The notes below the pieces were generated by a model, which had not been told where the DNA came from, did no database searches, and was given only the letters and a program-made list of their open reading frames with translations. DNA of 64,000 nucleotides from Streptomyces cupreus (lineage in GTDB: Bacteria; Actinomycetota; Actinomycetes; Streptomycetales; Streptomycetaceae), in assembly GCF_014257025.1 (NCBI RefSeq), contig NZ_JACMSF010000003.1:1-64000 (forward strand), given 5' to 3'. A program made the position numbers and the translations under genes. Shown here in pieces: positions 34,737 to 44,686 of this stretch (position 1 is the stretch's first letter; each line of letters begins with the position of its first letter).

Positions 34737-34895
34737 GGCAGGTTCTCCCGGTTGGCTCCGCCGCCCGACTCGACCTCACTGCTCCGGGCGGCTCGGCGGC
34801 GCGCACCACCATACTGGCCACTTCTGGCCCGTATCCCACGACCGCCGGGGAAACCACACGGGACTCGCACGTGCGCGGCGCGGAGAAGTAGTACG

Positions 34896-35312
34896 TCACT
34901 TGCCAAGTCGGACGTCGTCGTCGTTCGGTTGCCGCGTCGGCGCGAGGGTGGCGCACATCACAGCTGTGGCCATCCCTCCGAGGAGGAAGACGTACGAGCC
35001 GCCGTCCGAGGCGAAGACGAAGTCGCCCTCGGGGCGGCTGGCGGTGAGCAGGATGACGGCGAGCATCCAGCCGCCTGCCGGTGCGACGGCCCCGGCCCGG
35101 CCGCGGGCGATGAGCGCGCCGCCGAGGCACAGCCCGATCTCACCGGCGAGCGCCAGCATCAGCCCGCCCGGGAACCAGGCGCCCTGGATCAGCGCACCGG
35201 CGGCCGCGACGACCGCGCCGAGCACGAAGAGCCCGAACAGCAGGGCGAACCGGGTGAAGGAGGGCAGGCCCAGCGGCTGGGCCAGCATCGGCGTCCGGTC
35301 GTTCTTCATCAC
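34896..35312 (-). CDS. Small four-helix membrane protein (DUF6113-like)
   Basis: Encodes 138 residues starting [20 protein letters not shown]. Four hydrophobic segments: [52 protein letters not shown] and [19 protein letters not shown]. Its ATG overlaps the mshB stop (35309-35312), so it is translationally coupled to mshB. I recall this pairing as common in Streptomyces. No function is known; a link to mycothiol metabolism is only suggested by the coupling. Confidence 0.78.
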   Translation of the reverse strand: MMKNDRTPMLAQPLGLPSFTRFALLFGLFVLGAVVAAAGALIQGAWFPGGLMLALAGEIGLCLGGALIARGRAGAVAPAGGWMLAVILLTASRPEGDFVFASDGGSYVFLLGGMATAVMCATLAPTRQPNDDDVRLGK

Positions 35313-36163
35313 GCGTCCTCGATCCCCGCGAACAGGTCGGTCTCCGGCGCTCCGGCCTTCTCGCCGCGTACCAACTCGTAGTACTCGGTGGTGAAGACGG
35401 GCTGGGCGAGCTCGTTGGAGAGGACGAAGTACTCGCCGGACACCTCGATCTGGGTGGCGTGCGCGGCCATCGCGGCGGTCTTGGCGGCGGTGTGCGCGGT
35501 GCCGTCGACGACGGTGGTGATCCGCTCGTCGCCGACCACTCCGGGGACGTCGTCGAGGGTGGCCGTCTTGGTGAACGGCAGTTGTGGCAGGGCGGCCTGC
35601 AGGCGGGCGAAGGCCTGCTCGCCGACGGTGCGCGGGACGCGGTTCCAGTAGACCTTGGCGACCGGGCAGCCCGCGTCGGCCGCGAGTTCGGCGGCGCGCA
35701 TGGCGACGCGGTGGGCCTGGATGTGGTCGGGGTGGCCGTAGCCGCCGTTGTCGTCGTAGGTGATCAGGACCTGGGGGCGTACCTCGCGGATCACCTCCAG
35801 CAGATGGCCGGCGGCCTCGTCGACGTCGGCCCGCCAGAAGCAGTCCGGGTCGTCGTTGTCGGGCAGGCCCATCATCCCGGAGTCGCGGTAGCGGCCGGGG
35901 CCGCCGAGCAGACGGAAGTCGTCGACGCCGAGCGCGCTCATGGCGGCGGTGAGCTCGCCCAGGCGGTACTCGCCGAGGGCGGTGCCGGACAGATGGGCGA
36001 GGCCGGGCGGGATGACCTCGCCGCGCTCGCCGAGCGTGCAGGTGACCAGGGTCACATGGGCACCCTCGGCGGCATACGCGGCCATCGTCGCGCCGTTGTT
36101 GATCGACTCGTCGTCCGGGTGCGCGTGCACCAGCAGCAGACGACGGGCGGGCAGTTCCGTCAT
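35309..36163 (-). CDS. mshB: GlcNAc-Ins deacetylase, mycothiol biosynthesis
   Basis: Encodes 284 residues from ATG at 36163 (a GTG 9 bases upstream is possible). The LmbE-like zinc deacetylase motif HPDDE is at residues 15-19 and [11 protein letters not shown] supplies the second zinc ligand site. DDPDCFW and [20 protein letters not shown] match MshB proper rather than the related mycothiol conjugate amidase. It removes acetate from GlcNAc-inositol to give GlcN-Ins, the second step of mycothiol synthesis. It is coupled to the following membrane protein. Confidence 0.93.
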   Translation of the reverse strand: MTELPARRLLLVHAHPDDESINNGATMAAYAAEGAHVTLVTCTLGERGEVIPPGLAHLSGTALGEYRLGELTAAMSALGVDDFRLLGGPGRYRDSGMMGLPDNDDPDCFWRADVDEAAGHLLEVIREVRPQVLITYDDNGGYGHPDHIQAHRVAMRAAELAADAGCPVAKVYWNRVPRTVGEQAFARLQAALPQLPFTKTATLDDVPGVVGDERITTVVDGTAHTAAKTAAMAAHATQIEVSGEYFVLSNELAQPVFTTEYYELVRGEKAGAPETDLFAGIEDA

Positions 36164-36196
36164 GGACCCCACCCTAAGGGGGAGGTCATGGAGTGA

Positions 36197-36391
36197 TCAG
36201 AACTTGATGCTGCCGATCATGCTGGCCACGCTCGTGGTCAGGTCGCTGATGGTGGGTGCCATCGTCGAGGAGGCGAGATAGAAGCCGAGCAGGATGCAGA
36301 CGACCGCATGCCCGCCCTTCAGTCCTGACTTCTTGATCAGCAAGAAGACGATGATCGCCAGCAGCACCACCGCCGAAATCGAGAGTGCCAC
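36197..36391 (-). CDS. Small two-helix membrane protein
   Basis: Encodes 64 residues. GTG at 36391 follows a strong GGAGGTGAG site at 6 bases spacing. Two hydrophobic stretches (ALSISAVVLLAIIVFLLIKK; AVVCILLGFYLASSTMAPTI) with a KKSGLKGG loop. Family known to me only as a conserved actinomycete hypothetical. It lies 33 bp before mshB on the same strand, so it may be the first gene of the mshB operon. Confidence 0.72.
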   Translation of the reverse strand: MALSISAVVLLAIIVFLLIKKSGLKGGHAVVCILLGFYLASSTMAPTISDLTTSVASMIGSIKF

Positions 36392-36567
36392 GGCGGCTCA
36401 CCTCCAAAGATCCCAAGAGCGCGGGGGTCGGACTTAGGGGGCAGATAAATCCATAAGGCAGCCAGCAGGTTCATACCCACTATGCGCTAGTGATCATAAC
36501 TATCCGTACGCGCGCATCGATCGGCGCACGGCCGCACAAGGGGGCGCATGGCCAATATGGTCGGGGC

Positions 36568-38682
36568 ATGACGACGATGTCTGACTCCTTCCCCCGACGG
36601 CACGCGCGCACCCAGCGGTTCACGCTCGGCGCGCCACGCGCGTTCACCGTGGCGCCCGACGGTTCGCGGGTCGCGTTCCTGCGCTCCTCCTCCGGTACGG
36701 ACCGGGCGAACGCGCTGTGGGTGCTCGACCCCGGGGACGGCACGGAGCGCGTGGCGGCGGACCCGCGCGCCCTCCTCGGCGGTACGGCGGAGCACCTCTC
36801 CCCGCAGGAGCGGGCCCGGCGCGAACGCAGCCGCGAGGGCGGCGCCGGCATCGTCGGCTACGCCACCGACGAGGCCCTGGAGCTGGCGTCTTTCGCCTTG
36901 TCAGGGCGGCTTTTCGTGGCCGAGCTGCGGGCCGGGACGGCACGCGAACTCCCCGTCAGGGGACCGGTGATCGACCCGCGCCCCTCCCCCGACGGCCACC
37001 ATGTCGCCTACGTCGCCCAGGGCGCCCTGCATGTGGTCGGCGCCGAGGGCGAGGGTGAACGGACGCTCGCCGAAGGGGAGTCGGAGCAGGTCTCCTACGG
37101 TCTTGCGGAATTCATCGCGGCCGAGGAGATGGGGCGTTCGCGGGGCTTTTGGTGGGGTCCGGAGTCGGACCGGCTGCTGGTGGCACGGGTGGACGACGCG
37201 CCGGTGAGCCGGTGGTGGATCTCCGATCCGGCCCATCCGGAACGTGAGCCGCAGCGGGTGGCGTATCCGGCGGCGGGAACCGCCAACGCGGACGTACGGC
37301 TGTTCGTGATCGGCCTCGACGGGGGGCGCACGGAGGTGATGTGGGACCGGGCGCGCTATCCGTATCTGGCGCATGTGCACTGGTCAGCGGCGGGTGCGCC
37401 GCTGCTTCTCGTCCAGGCGCGCGACCAGCGCAGCCAGTTGTTCCTGGCCGTGGACCCGGAGTCGGGGGCGACCCGGATGGTGCACGCGGACGAAGATCCA
37501 GTTTGGCTTGAACTTTTCCCTGGGGTGCCGTGCTGGAGCCCCTCGGGGCAGCTCGTGCGGATCGCGGACGAGGGGGGCGCGCGGGTGCTGGCGGTGGGTG
37601 AACGACCGCTGACGGGAGCGCAGTTGCACGTCCGTGCGGTGTTGGACGTCTCGGACGACGACGTGCTGGTATCGGCGTCCGCCGGGGAAGCGGCGGCGGA
37701 ACCGGAGATCGGCGAGGTGCATGTCTATCGGGTGAACGAACTCGGGGTGGAGCGCGTGTCCCAGGAGCCCGGCGTGCACTCGGCGGTGCGCTCCGGGGGC
37801 GTGACCGTATTGGTGTCCGCGGCGCCGGACCGGCCGGGGGCGCGGGTGCGGGTCTTCCGGGACGGGAAGGGCACGGCGACCATTGCCTCGTACGCCGAAA
37901 ATCCCGGTCTGTCCCCGCGCGTGACGCTCACCCAAGGGGGCGCACGCCGTGTCCCGTGCGCCGTGCTTATGCCAACGGACTACCGCGGTGACACCTCCCT
38001 TCCGGTGCTGATGGACCCCTACGGCGGTCCGCACGGCCCCCGTGTGGTCGCCGCGCACAACGCTCTCCTCACCTCGCAGTGGTTCGCCGACCAGGGGTTC
38101 GCGGTGGTCGTGGCGGACGGCCGGGGCACGCCGGGCCGCTCGCCCGCGTGGGAGAAGGAGATCCATCACGACCTGACCGTCGCTCTCGACGACCAGATCG
38201 ACGCCCTCCAGGACCTCGCCAAGACCCACCCGCTCGACCTGAACCGGGTCGCCATCCGCGGCTGGTCCTTCGGGGGCTGGCTGGCGGGGCTCGCGGTGCT
38301 CCGCCGCCCCGATGTCTTCCACGCCGCCATCGCGGGAGCGCCGGTCACCGACTGGCGGCTGTACGACACCCACTACACCGAGCGGTACCTGGGCGACCCG
38401 GCGGCGCACCCGGAGTCGTACGCGCAGAGCTCCCTGCTCACCGACGAGGGCCTGTCCGACCCCGCCGATCCGCATCGCCCGCTGATGATCGTGCACGGTC
38501 TCGCCGACGACAACGTGGTGGTCGCCCACGCCCTCCGTCTGTCCTCGGCGCTGCTGTCGGCGGGCCGCCCGCACGAGGTTCTGCCCCTGTCGGGGGTGAC
38601 ACACATGACGCCGCAGGAGCAGGTCGCGGAGAACCTGCTGCTGCTCCAGGTGGACTTCCTGAAGCGTTCGCTGGGGCTGTAG
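36568..38682 (+). CDS. S9 family prolyl oligopeptidase / dipeptidyl peptidase IV-like
   Basis: Encodes 704 residues from ATG at 36568 (ATG 36577 also possible). An N-terminal beta-propeller (about 15-440) is followed by the alpha/beta hydrolase catalytic domain. The nucleophile is in GWSFGG, Asp in HGLADDNVV and His in SGVTHMT near the C-terminus. The double-Glu motif in AAEEMGRSRGFWW is the feature by which DPP-IV type enzymes hold the free N-terminus of peptides. No signal peptide, so it is probably cytosolic. It lies directly beside the peptide importers and could process imported oligopeptides (inference). Confidence 0.92.
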   Translation: MTTMSDSFPRRHARTQRFTLGAPRAFTVAPDGSRVAFLRSSSGTDRANALWVLDPGDGTERVAADPRALLGGTAEHLSPQERARRERSREGGAGIVGYATDEALELASFALSGRLFVAELRAGTARELPVRGPVIDPRPSPDGHHVAYVAQGALHVVGAEGEGERTLAEGESEQVSYGLAEFIAAEEMGRSRGFWWGPESDRLLVARVDDAPVSRWWISDPAHPEREPQRVAYPAAGTANADVRLFVIGLDGGRTEVMWDRARYPYLAHVHWSAAGAPLLLVQARDQRSQLFLAVDPESGATRMVHADEDPVWLELFPGVPCWSPSGQLVRIADEGGARVLAVGERPLTGAQLHVRAVLDVSDDDVLVSASAGEAAAEPEIGEVHVYRVNELGVERVSQEPGVHSAVRSGGVTVLVSAAPDRPGARVRVFRDGKGTATIASYAENPGLSPRVTLTQGGARRVPCAVLMPTDYRGDTSLPVLMDPYGGPHGPRVVAAHNALLTSQWFADQGFAVVVADGRGTPGRSPAWEKEIHHDLTVALDDQIDALQDLAKTHPLDLNRVAIRGWSFGGWLAGLAVLRRPDVFHAAIAGAPVTDWRLYDTHYTERYLGDPAAHPESYAQSSLLTDEGLSDPADPHRPLMIVHGLADDNVVVAHALRLSSALLSAGRPHEVLPLSGVTHMTPQEQVAENLLLLQVDFLKRSLGL

Positions 38683-38689
38683 GTACGGC

Positions 38690-38725
38690 AACGGACCGGG
38701 ATGACATGGCGCATCCCGGTCCGTT
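38690..38725. terminator. Bidirectional terminator
   Basis: A perfect 14-bp stem (38690-38703 with 38712-38725), 8-base loop, followed by TT. It separates the S9 peptidase from the convergent oligopeptide transporter operon. Confidence 0.88.
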
Positions 38726-38804
38726 TACGGCACCCGCACGGCCGTACGTTGTTCAGACTGACGCGTCCGTATATCGGAATCGGGTCAGTGGAGTTGCCTC
38801 CGTG

Positions 38805-39842
38805 TTACTCCGGTTCCTCGGCCGGGACCACCTGCTTCTCCTCCGCGAAGTGGCAGGCGGAGTCGTGTGCCTGCGGGCCTTCCAGGAGGCGGAGGTGGGG
38901 TGGGACCGCGAGGAGGGGGACCTCGTGGACGCAGCGGTCCTGGGCCTTCCAGCAGCGGGTGCGGAAGCGGCAGCCGGAGGGGATGTTCGTCGGGGACGGG
39001 ACGTCGCCGGCCAGGATGATCCGCTCGCGGTTTTCCCGGGCCTCCGGGTCGGGGAGGGGGACCGCGGAGAGGAGCGCCTGGGTGTAGGGATGCGTGGGAT
39101 GGTCGTAGATCTCGGCGTCCTTGCCGATCTCCACGATGCGGCCGAGGTACATCACGCCGACCCGGTCGGAGATGTGCCGGACGATCGACAGGTCGTGGGC
39201 GATGAAGATGTAGGAGAGGTCGAAGTCGTTCTGGAGCCGGTCCAGGAGGTTGATGACCTGGGCCTGGATCGAGACGTCCAGCGCGGAGACCGGTTCGTCG
39301 GCGACGATGATCTCGGGGCGCAGCGCCAACCCCCTTGCGATGCCGATGCGTTGGCGCTGGCCGCCGGAGAACTGGTGCGGATAGCGGTTGATGTACTCGG
39401 GGTTGAGGCCGACGACGTCCAGCAGCTCCTGCACCTTGCGGCGCCGGTCGCCCTTCGGGGCCACCTCGGGGTGGATGTCGTAGGGCTCTCCGATGATGTC
39501 GCCGACCGTCATCCGGGGGTTGAGCGAGGTGTAGGGGTCCTGGAAGACCATCTGGATGTTGCGGCGGACCGTCCTCAGGGCCTTGCCGGAGAGGGTGGTG
39601 ATGTCCTCGCCCTTGTACTTGATCGAACCCGCCGTCGGTTTCTCCAGGTTGACCAGCATCTTGGCGACGGTCGACTTGCCGCAGCCGGACTCCCCGACGA
39701 TGCCGAGGGTCTCGCCCTGCTCCAGCTCGAAGTCCACGCCGTCGACGGCCTTGACCGCGCCGACCTGCTTCTTGAAGAGGATGCCCGTGGTCAGTGGATA
39801 GTGCTTGACCAGCCCGCTGACCTGAAGAATCGGCTCAGCCAT
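38805..39842 (-). CDS. Oligopeptide ABC transporter ATPase (OppF/DppF type), operon 1
   Basis: Encodes 345 residues. Walker [11 protein letters not shown]-loop [13 protein letters not shown], signature FSGGQRQR, Walker [15 protein letters not shown] and H-loop [11 protein letters not shown] are all intact. The C-terminal oligopeptide/dipeptide extension is present with a [14 protein letters not shown] cysteine cluster, the [4Fe-4S]-type motif of this subfamily. It powers uptake together with the partner ATPase encoded just upstream, overlapping by 8 bp. Last gene of operon 1. Confidence 0.93.
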   Translation of the reverse strand: MAEPILQVSGLVKHYPLTTGILFKKQVGAVKAVDGVDFELEQGETLGIVGESGCGKSTVAKMLVNLEKPTAGSIKYKGEDITTLSGKALRTVRRNIQMVFQDPYTSLNPRMTVGDIIGEPYDIHPEVAPKGDRRRKVQELLDVVGLNPEYINRYPHQFSGGQRQRIGIARGLALRPEIIVADEPVSALDVSIQAQVINLLDRLQNDFDLSYIFIAHDLSIVRHISDRVGVMYLGRIVEIGKDAEIYDHPTHPYTQALLSAVPLPDPEARENRERIILAGDVPSPTNIPSGCRFRTRCWKAQDRCVHEVPLLAVPPHLRLLEGPQAHDSACHFAEEKQVVPAEEPE

Positions 39843-40818
39843 GCAGGCACTCCCTCCAGAAGTGGCAGGCGCTGCCCCGTTCCCCGTCGGACGGGGTCAC
39901 CTCGTACAGGGGAGGTTCGTCGGTGCGGCAGACGTCCTGGGCCATGGGGCAGCGGGGGTGGAAGGCGCAGCCCTTGGGGATGTGCATCAGGCTCGGCGGC
40001 AGGCCCTTGATGGCGTAGAGCTCCTGGCCCTTCTGGTCCAGGCGCGGGATGGAGTCGAGCAGGCCCCGGGTGTAGGGGTGGGCGGGTGCCTTGTAGATGT
40101 CGTGCACGGGGGCCGACTCCACGATCCGGCCCGCGTACATCACCGCGATCCTGTCGGCGACGTCCGCGACCACGCCGAGGTCGTGGGTGATGAGGATCAG
40201 GCCCATGTTGTACTCGCGCTGCAACTCCGCGAGCAGATCCATGACCTGGGCCTGGACCGTGACGTCCAGGGCGGTGGTGGGCTCGTCGGCGATGATCAGG
40301 GCGGGCTCCAGGGCCAGCGCCATCGCGATCATGATGCGCTGGCGCATACCGCCGGAGAACTGGTGCGGGTACTGCTTGACCCGCTCCTTGGCGGCCGGGA
40401 TGCGGACGTGGTCCATCAGTTCCACGGCCTTGGCGCGGGCGTCCTTCTTCGACATCCCCCGGTGCACGGTGAACATCTCGCCGAGCTGGTCGCCGACGCT
40501 GAGCACGGGGTTCAGTGAGGACAGCGCGTCCTGGAAGATCATCGCCATCTCGGCGCCGCGGATCTTCCGGCGCTCCTCCTCCTTCAGCTTCAGCAGATCC
40601 TTGCCCTGGAAGAGGATCTCGCCCGCGGTGATCCGCCCCGGCGGCATGTCGAGGATGCCCATGACGGTCTGCGCGGTGACCGACTTGCCGGAGCCGGACT
40701 CGCCGAGCACGGCGAGGGTCTCGCCCGCGTCGACGGAGTAGTTGACGCCGTTGACCGCCTTGGCGACGCCGTCCCTGGTCCGGAACTCCACGTGCAGATC
40801 ACGCACTTCGAGAAGCAC
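39835..40818 (-). CDS. Oligopeptide ABC transporter ATPase (OppD/DppD type), operon 1
   Basis: Encodes 327 residues from GTG at 40818. Walker [23 protein letters not shown], signature FSGGMRQR, Walker [16 protein letters not shown]-loop [12 protein letters not shown]-terminal cysteines [14 protein letters not shown] form the subfamily cluster. The ribosome site GAGGTGAGGTGA lies within the end of the 48-codon ORF before it. It overlaps the next gene by 8 bp, typical for paired ATPases made in equal amounts. Confidence 0.93.
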   Translation of the reverse strand: MLLEVRDLHVEFRTRDGVAKAVNGVNYSVDAGETLAVLGESGSGKSVTAQTVMGILDMPPGRITAGEILFQGKDLLKLKEEERRKIRGAEMAMIFQDALSSLNPVLSVGDQLGEMFTVHRGMSKKDARAKAVELMDHVRIPAAKERVKQYPHQFSGGMRQRIMIAMALALEPALIIADEPTTALDVTVQAQVMDLLAELQREYNMGLILITHDLGVVADVADRIAVMYAGRIVESAPVHDIYKAPAHPYTRGLLDSIPRLDQKGQELYAIKGLPPSLMHIPKGCAFHPRCPMAQDVCRTDEPPLYEVTPSDGERGSACHFWRECLHG

Positions 40819-40821
40819 GAC

Positions 40822-40968
40822 TCACCTCACCTCGGGGTCGAAGGCGTCGCGTACCACGTCCTCGCGGACGGCGGACGCCGGAACAGGACCTGTCCGGACG
40901 CCGGAACCCCACGACGAGCCGAGGCCGACCGCCGCACCGAGCACGAGCCCGCGCAGTTTTCGAGGCAT
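40822..40968 (-). CDS. 48-codon ORF inside transporter operon 1, possible permease-end duplicate
   Basis: ATG at 40968 lies 7 bases after GAGGTGA and 7 bases downstream of the permease stop. It reads MPRKLRGLVLGAAVGLGSSW, then GSGVRTGPVPASAVREDVV, ending RDAFDPEVR. Its last ten residues VRDAFDPEVR mirror VRDALDPKLR at the end of the preceding permease, and about 27 of 33 bases match there. It could be a translated remnant of a duplicated or lost permease gene, or a genuine small hydrophobic protein. Translation looks likely from the ribosome site; function is unknown. Confidence 0.5.
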   Translation of the reverse strand: MPRKLRGLVLGAAVGLGSSWGSGVRTGPVPASAVREDVVRDAFDPEVR

Positions 40969-40975
40969 GACACCG

Positions 40976-41953
40976 TCACCTCAGCTTCGGGTCGAGGGCG
41001 TCGCGGACCGCGTCGCCGAGCATGATGAAGGCCAGGACGGTGATCGCCAGGGCGCCCGAGGGCCACAACAGGGCGTGCGGGGCGTTGCGGATGTAGGGGG
41101 AGGCGGCCGAGATGTCGATGCCCCAGGAGACGCTCGGCGGCTTCAGTCCGACGCCGAGGTAGGACAGGGTCGCCTCCAGCGCGATATAGGTGCCGAGCGC
41201 GATGGTCGCCACGACGATCACCGGGGCGACGGCGTTGGGCGCGATGTGCCGCAGGAGCATGCGGGAGTTGGAGGCGCCGAGGGCGCGGGCGGCCTGGACG
41301 AAGTCGTTCTGCTTGACGGTGATGACGGAGCCGCGGGCGATGCGGGAGATCTGCGGCCAGCCCAGCAGCACCATGAACCCGATGACCGGCCAGATGCTGT
41401 TGTTGGTGACGACCGACAGCAGCACCAGGCCGCCGAGGACGACGGGGATCGCGAAGAAGATGTCGGTGATCCGGGACAGCACCGAGTCCGAGGCCCCGCC
41501 GAAGAACCCGGCGAGCCCGCCGAGCACGCTGCCGAGGAGGGCGACTCCGAGGGTGGCGCAGACGCCGACGGTGACGGACGTACGGGCGCCGTAGACCGTA
41601 CGGGTGTAGACGTCGCAGCCCTGGCCGTTGAAGCCGAAGGGGTGTCCGGGCTGGGAGCCCTGCTGGGCCTTGGCAAGGTCGCACTTGAGGGGGCTGCCGG
41701 AGGCGATCGCCGACGGCCACAGGGAGATGAAGACCAGGAAGAGGATGATCAGCCCGGAGATGATGAAGACGGGGTTGCGGCGCAGATCGCGCCAGGCGTC
41801 GGACCACAGCGAGCGGGGCTTCTCCTGGGGGCCGGCGCCCTCCGGACCTCCTCGTGTCTTCTCCAGGGTCTCCCCCTCGGACGTCGCGAGGTCCATGGCG
41901 CCGCCCATACCGGTCGCGGCGATCGCGCCGTCGTCGTCAGGCTGCTCAGGCAT
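40976..41953 (-). CDS. Oligopeptide ABC transporter permease (OppC/DppC type), operon 1
   Basis: Encodes 325 residues from ATG at 41953, inside the last codons of the preceding permease (8-bp overlap). A long acidic cytoplasmic N-terminus precedes the first helix (NPVFIISGLIILFLVFISLW). A periplasmic loop with two cysteines (KCDLAKAQQ; GCDVYTRT) follows, then five helices with the EAA-type loop FVQAARALGASNSRMLLRHI that contacts the ATPases, and the typical C-terminus LGDAVRDALDPKLR. Confidence 0.92.
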   Translation of the reverse strand: MPEQPDDDGAIAATGMGGAMDLATSEGETLEKTRGGPEGAGPQEKPRSLWSDAWRDLRRNPVFIISGLIILFLVFISLWPSAIASGSPLKCDLAKAQQGSQPGHPFGFNGQGCDVYTRTVYGARTSVTVGVCATLGVALLGSVLGGLAGFFGGASDSVLSRITDIFFAIPVVLGGLVLLSVVTNNSIWPVIGFMVLLGWPQISRIARGSVITVKQNDFVQAARALGASNSRMLLRHIAPNAVAPVIVVATIALGTYIALEATLSYLGVGLKPPSVSWGIDISAASPYIRNAPHALLWPSGALAITVLAFIMLGDAVRDALDPKLR

Positions 41954-42869
41954 AGCGGATCCTCGGATCGAGAACGGCGTAGAGAAGGTCGACAAGCAGA
42001 TTGGCGACCAGGAAGACCAGCACGAGGACGGTCACGAAGCCGACCACCGTCTGGGTGTTCTGCCGCAGGATGCCCTGGTAGAGCTGGTAGCCCACGCCGT
42101 GGATGTTGAAGATCCGCTCGGTGACGATCGCGCCGCCCATCAGGGCGCCGATGTCGGTGCCGATGAAGGTGACCACGGGGATCAGCGAGTTGCGCAGCAG
42201 ATGCCTGGTGATCACCCGGCGCTGGGGCAGGCCCTTGGCGACGGCCGTACGGACGTAGTCGGACCGCTTGTTCTCCGCGATGGAGGTCCGGGTCAGCCGG
42301 GTGACGTAGGCGAGGGAGACCGAGGCGAGGACCAGGCCCGGCACGATCAGCTCGTCGAAGGTGGCGTCGGTGGAGACCGAAGGTTTGATCCAGCCCCACT
42401 CGACGCCGAGCAGGAGCTGGAGCAGCAGGCCGGTGACGAAGGTGGGCACCGAGATCACCACGAGGGTGACCAGCAGAACGCCGGTGTCGACGGGCCGGCC
42501 CCGGCGCAGGCCCGTGACGACGCCCAGGGTGATGCCGATGACGATCTCGAAGAGGATCGCGACGATCGTCAGCCGGATGGTCACCGGGAACGCCGTCGAC
42601 ATCAGCTCGGTGACCTCCTGACCGTTGAACGCGGTGCCGAAGTCGCCGGTGAAGACGTTCCCCATGTACGTCAGGTATTGCTGCCACACCGGCTTGTCGA
42701 GGCCGAACTCCTTCTCCAGCTGGGCGGCCGTCGCCGGGTCGCACTGCCGGTCTCCGCACAGCCCGGCGATGGGGTCGCCCATCACGTTCACCATGAGGAA
42801 GATCAGCAGGGTCGCCCCGATGAAGACCGGGATCATCTGGAGCAGACGCCGGACGACGTACCGTCCCAT
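41946..42869 (-). CDS. Oligopeptide ABC transporter permease (OppB/DppB type), operon 1
   Basis: Encodes 307 residues. Starts MGRYVVRRLLQMIPVFIGAT, the classical DppB beginning, with the outer loop carrying a Cys pair (LCGDRQC). The EAA loop is DYVRTAVAKGLPQRRVITRH. Six helices; C-terminus LLYAVLDPRIRYA. It lies 6 bp after the binding-protein gene and overlaps the next permease, so the operon is tightly coupled. Confidence 0.93.
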   Translation of the reverse strand: MGRYVVRRLLQMIPVFIGATLLIFLMVNVMGDPIAGLCGDRQCDPATAAQLEKEFGLDKPVWQQYLTYMGNVFTGDFGTAFNGQEVTELMSTAFPVTIRLTIVAILFEIVIGITLGVVTGLRRGRPVDTGVLLVTLVVISVPTFVTGLLLQLLLGVEWGWIKPSVSTDATFDELIVPGLVLASVSLAYVTRLTRTSIAENKRSDYVRTAVAKGLPQRRVITRHLLRNSLIPVVTFIGTDIGALMGGAIVTERIFNIHGVGYQLYQGILRQNTQTVVGFVTVLVLVFLVANLLVDLLYAVLDPRIRYA

Positions 42870-42875
42870 GGGCGC

Positions 42876-44516
42876 TCAGCCGACCTTGATCTCGTTGTAG
42901 ACGGGGACGCTGAACGGGTTGAGCCTCACGTCGGACAGCCGCTCCGAGTAGCCGGCGCTGCCGTTCTGGTACCAGAGCGGGATGGCGGCCATGTTGTCCC
43001 GTACGACCTCCTCGGCGTCCTGGAACAGGCCGATCGCCTTGGCGGTGTCGCTCTCGGCGTTGGCCTGGTCGACGAGGTCGTCGAACTCCTTGTTGGACCA
43101 CTTGCCGTCGTTGGAGGAGGCGTTGGTGTAGTAGAGCGGCTGGAGGAAGTTCTGGATGAGCGGGTAGTCCATCTGCCAGCCCGCCCGGAACGGGCCGCTC
43201 ATCTTGTGGTCGGTGATCTGGCTGCGGAAGTCGGCGAAGGTGCCGACCGGGTTGCCGACGCAGGCGCGCTCGTTGTCGAGGGCGTTGTTGATGGAGTTGC
43301 AGACGGCGTCCACCCACTCCTTGTGCGAGCCGGTGTCCGCGTTGTACGTGATCTTGACCTGGCCGCCGGGGAGCCCGCCGCCCTCCTCGATGAGCCGCTT
43401 GGCCGCGTCGGCGTCGTACTCGCAGGCGTCGCCGCACAGGCCTTCCTTGAAGCCGCCGTCCTCGCCGAGCACCGGGGAGGTCCAGTCGGTGGCCGGGGTG
43501 CGCGTCTTCTGGAAGATGGTCTCGGTGATCTGCTCGCGGTCGATGGCCCGGGACAGGCCCGTGCGGACCTTCTCCATGCCGGCCTTGTTCCAGTCGTCGT
43601 CGTAGAAGGGGAAGGCGAGCGTCTGGATGATGCCGGCGGGGGTGTTGAGGTAGCGGTCGCCGAGGTCGGCCTGGACGTTCTGGAGCTGGGATGCGGGGAC
43701 GTCGTCGACCAGGTCGAGGTTGCCGGCCATCAGGTCGGTGTAGGCGGTGTTGTTGTCGGTGTAGACCTTGAGGTCGACTCCGCCGTTCTGCGCCTTGTCC
43801 TCGCCGGGGTAGGCGTCCCAGGCGCGCAGTGACATCTGCGAGCCCTTGGCGTAGGAGTCGATGGCGTACGGGCCGTTGCCGACGGGCTTGCTCAGCCAGG
43901 CGTCGTGGTCGTCGAAGAACGCCTGCGGGAGCGGGGCGAAGGCGGGGTAGCCGAGGGTCTCGGGGAAGGTGGAGAACTTCTGGCTGAGCTTGACGGTGAA
44001 GGTCTTGTCGTCGACGACCTTCAGACCGGAGAGCGTGTCGGCGCTCTGCTTGCTGCCGTCCTCGGGGTGGGTCTTGTCGTAGCCCTCGATGTAGCCGAAG
44101 AAGTAGGCGTTCTTCTGGTTGTTCTTCAGGCTGGCGCCGTAGTTCCAGGCGTCCACGAAGGACTTGGCGGTGACCTTCTCACCGTTGCTGAAGGTCCAGT
44201 CCTTGATGGTGATGGTGAAGTTCTGCGAGTCGGTCGTCTCGATGGACTCGGCGAGCATGTCCTCGGCCTCGCCCGTCTCCGGGTCGTACTTCTTCAGGCT
44301 GCGGAAGATCATGTCGAGGACCTTGCCGCCCTGCACCTCATTGGTGTTGGCGGGCTCCAGTGGGTTCTGCGGGTCCCCCCAGGAGGAGCTGAGCACCGCG
44401 CCGCTGTCGCTTCCGGTGCCGCTGCCGCTGTCGCTGTCATCGCCTCCGCAGGCCGTCGCCGCGAGCGCTACCGCCACCGCGCAAGCGGCCCATTTGGCGT
44501 GCGTGGCTCCACGCAT
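42876..44516 (-). CDS. Oligopeptide-binding lipoprotein (SBP family 5), operon 1
   Basis: Encodes 546 residues from ATG at 44516, 6 bases after GGAGG. The signal is MRGATHAKWAACAVAVALAA followed by TACGG, with lipid-modified Cys at 23. Family-5 features: NPLEPANTNEVQGGKVLDMI, TIKDWTFSNGEKVTAKSFVD, GNGPYAIDSYAKG and DGGVDL-type strands. It captures peptides outside the membrane for the permease pair encoded next. It is first in operon 1, which is the order SBP-B-C-(small ORF)-D-F. It diverges from operon 2 across a 474-bp region. Confidence 0.93.
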   Translation of the reverse strand: MRGATHAKWAACAVAVALAATACGGDDSDSGSGTGSDSGAVLSSSWGDPQNPLEPANTNEVQGGKVLDMIFRSLKKYDPETGEAEDMLAESIETTDSQNFTITIKDWTFSNGEKVTAKSFVDAWNYGASLKNNQKNAYFFGYIEGYDKTHPEDGSKQSADTLSGLKVVDDKTFTVKLSQKFSTFPETLGYPAFAPLPQAFFDDHDAWLSKPVGNGPYAIDSYAKGSQMSLRAWDAYPGEDKAQNGGVDLKVYTDNNTAYTDLMAGNLDLVDDVPASQLQNVQADLGDRYLNTPAGIIQTLAFPFYDDDWNKAGMEKVRTGLSRAIDREQITETIFQKTRTPATDWTSPVLGEDGGFKEGLCGDACEYDADAAKRLIEEGGGLPGGQVKITYNADTGSHKEWVDAVCNSINNALDNERACVGNPVGTFADFRSQITDHKMSGPFRAGWQMDYPLIQNFLQPLYYTNASSNDGKWSNKEFDDLVDQANAESDTAKAIGLFQDAEEVVRDNMAAIPLWYQNGSAGYSERLSDVRLNPFSVPVYNEIKVG

Positions 44517-44638
44517 GGAGTGCCTCCTCATGACTGCCATGTGCCTCCAGCGCCTGGGCGCTGTTCCGTTACCGGCAAATATCAATGCAAAAGCGGCAAT
44601 CCGCATACGCACCCCACCTTTCGGGGGGCTTCTCAGAC

Positions 44639-44660
44639 CCATTCGGGCCCGTCCGAATGG
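44639..44660. promoter_or_regulatory. Inverted repeat, candidate operator
   Basis: CCATTCGG (44639-44646) and CCGAATGG (44653-44660) are perfect 8-bp arms separated by 6 bases. It lies about 125 bp upstream of the operon 1 start and could be an operator or an RNA hairpin in its leader. Confidence 0.45.
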
Positions 44661-44686
44661 ATCTTGGATGCGCGGCGCAATGGATC

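Noticed and set aside
38805..42869. Operon 1 as a third copy of bldK
   Set aside because: Its gene order is SBP-permease-permease-ATPase-ATPase with overlapping genes, and the permease and SBP signatures differ from the two BldK-type sets; it is an ordinary Opp/Dpp-type operon.
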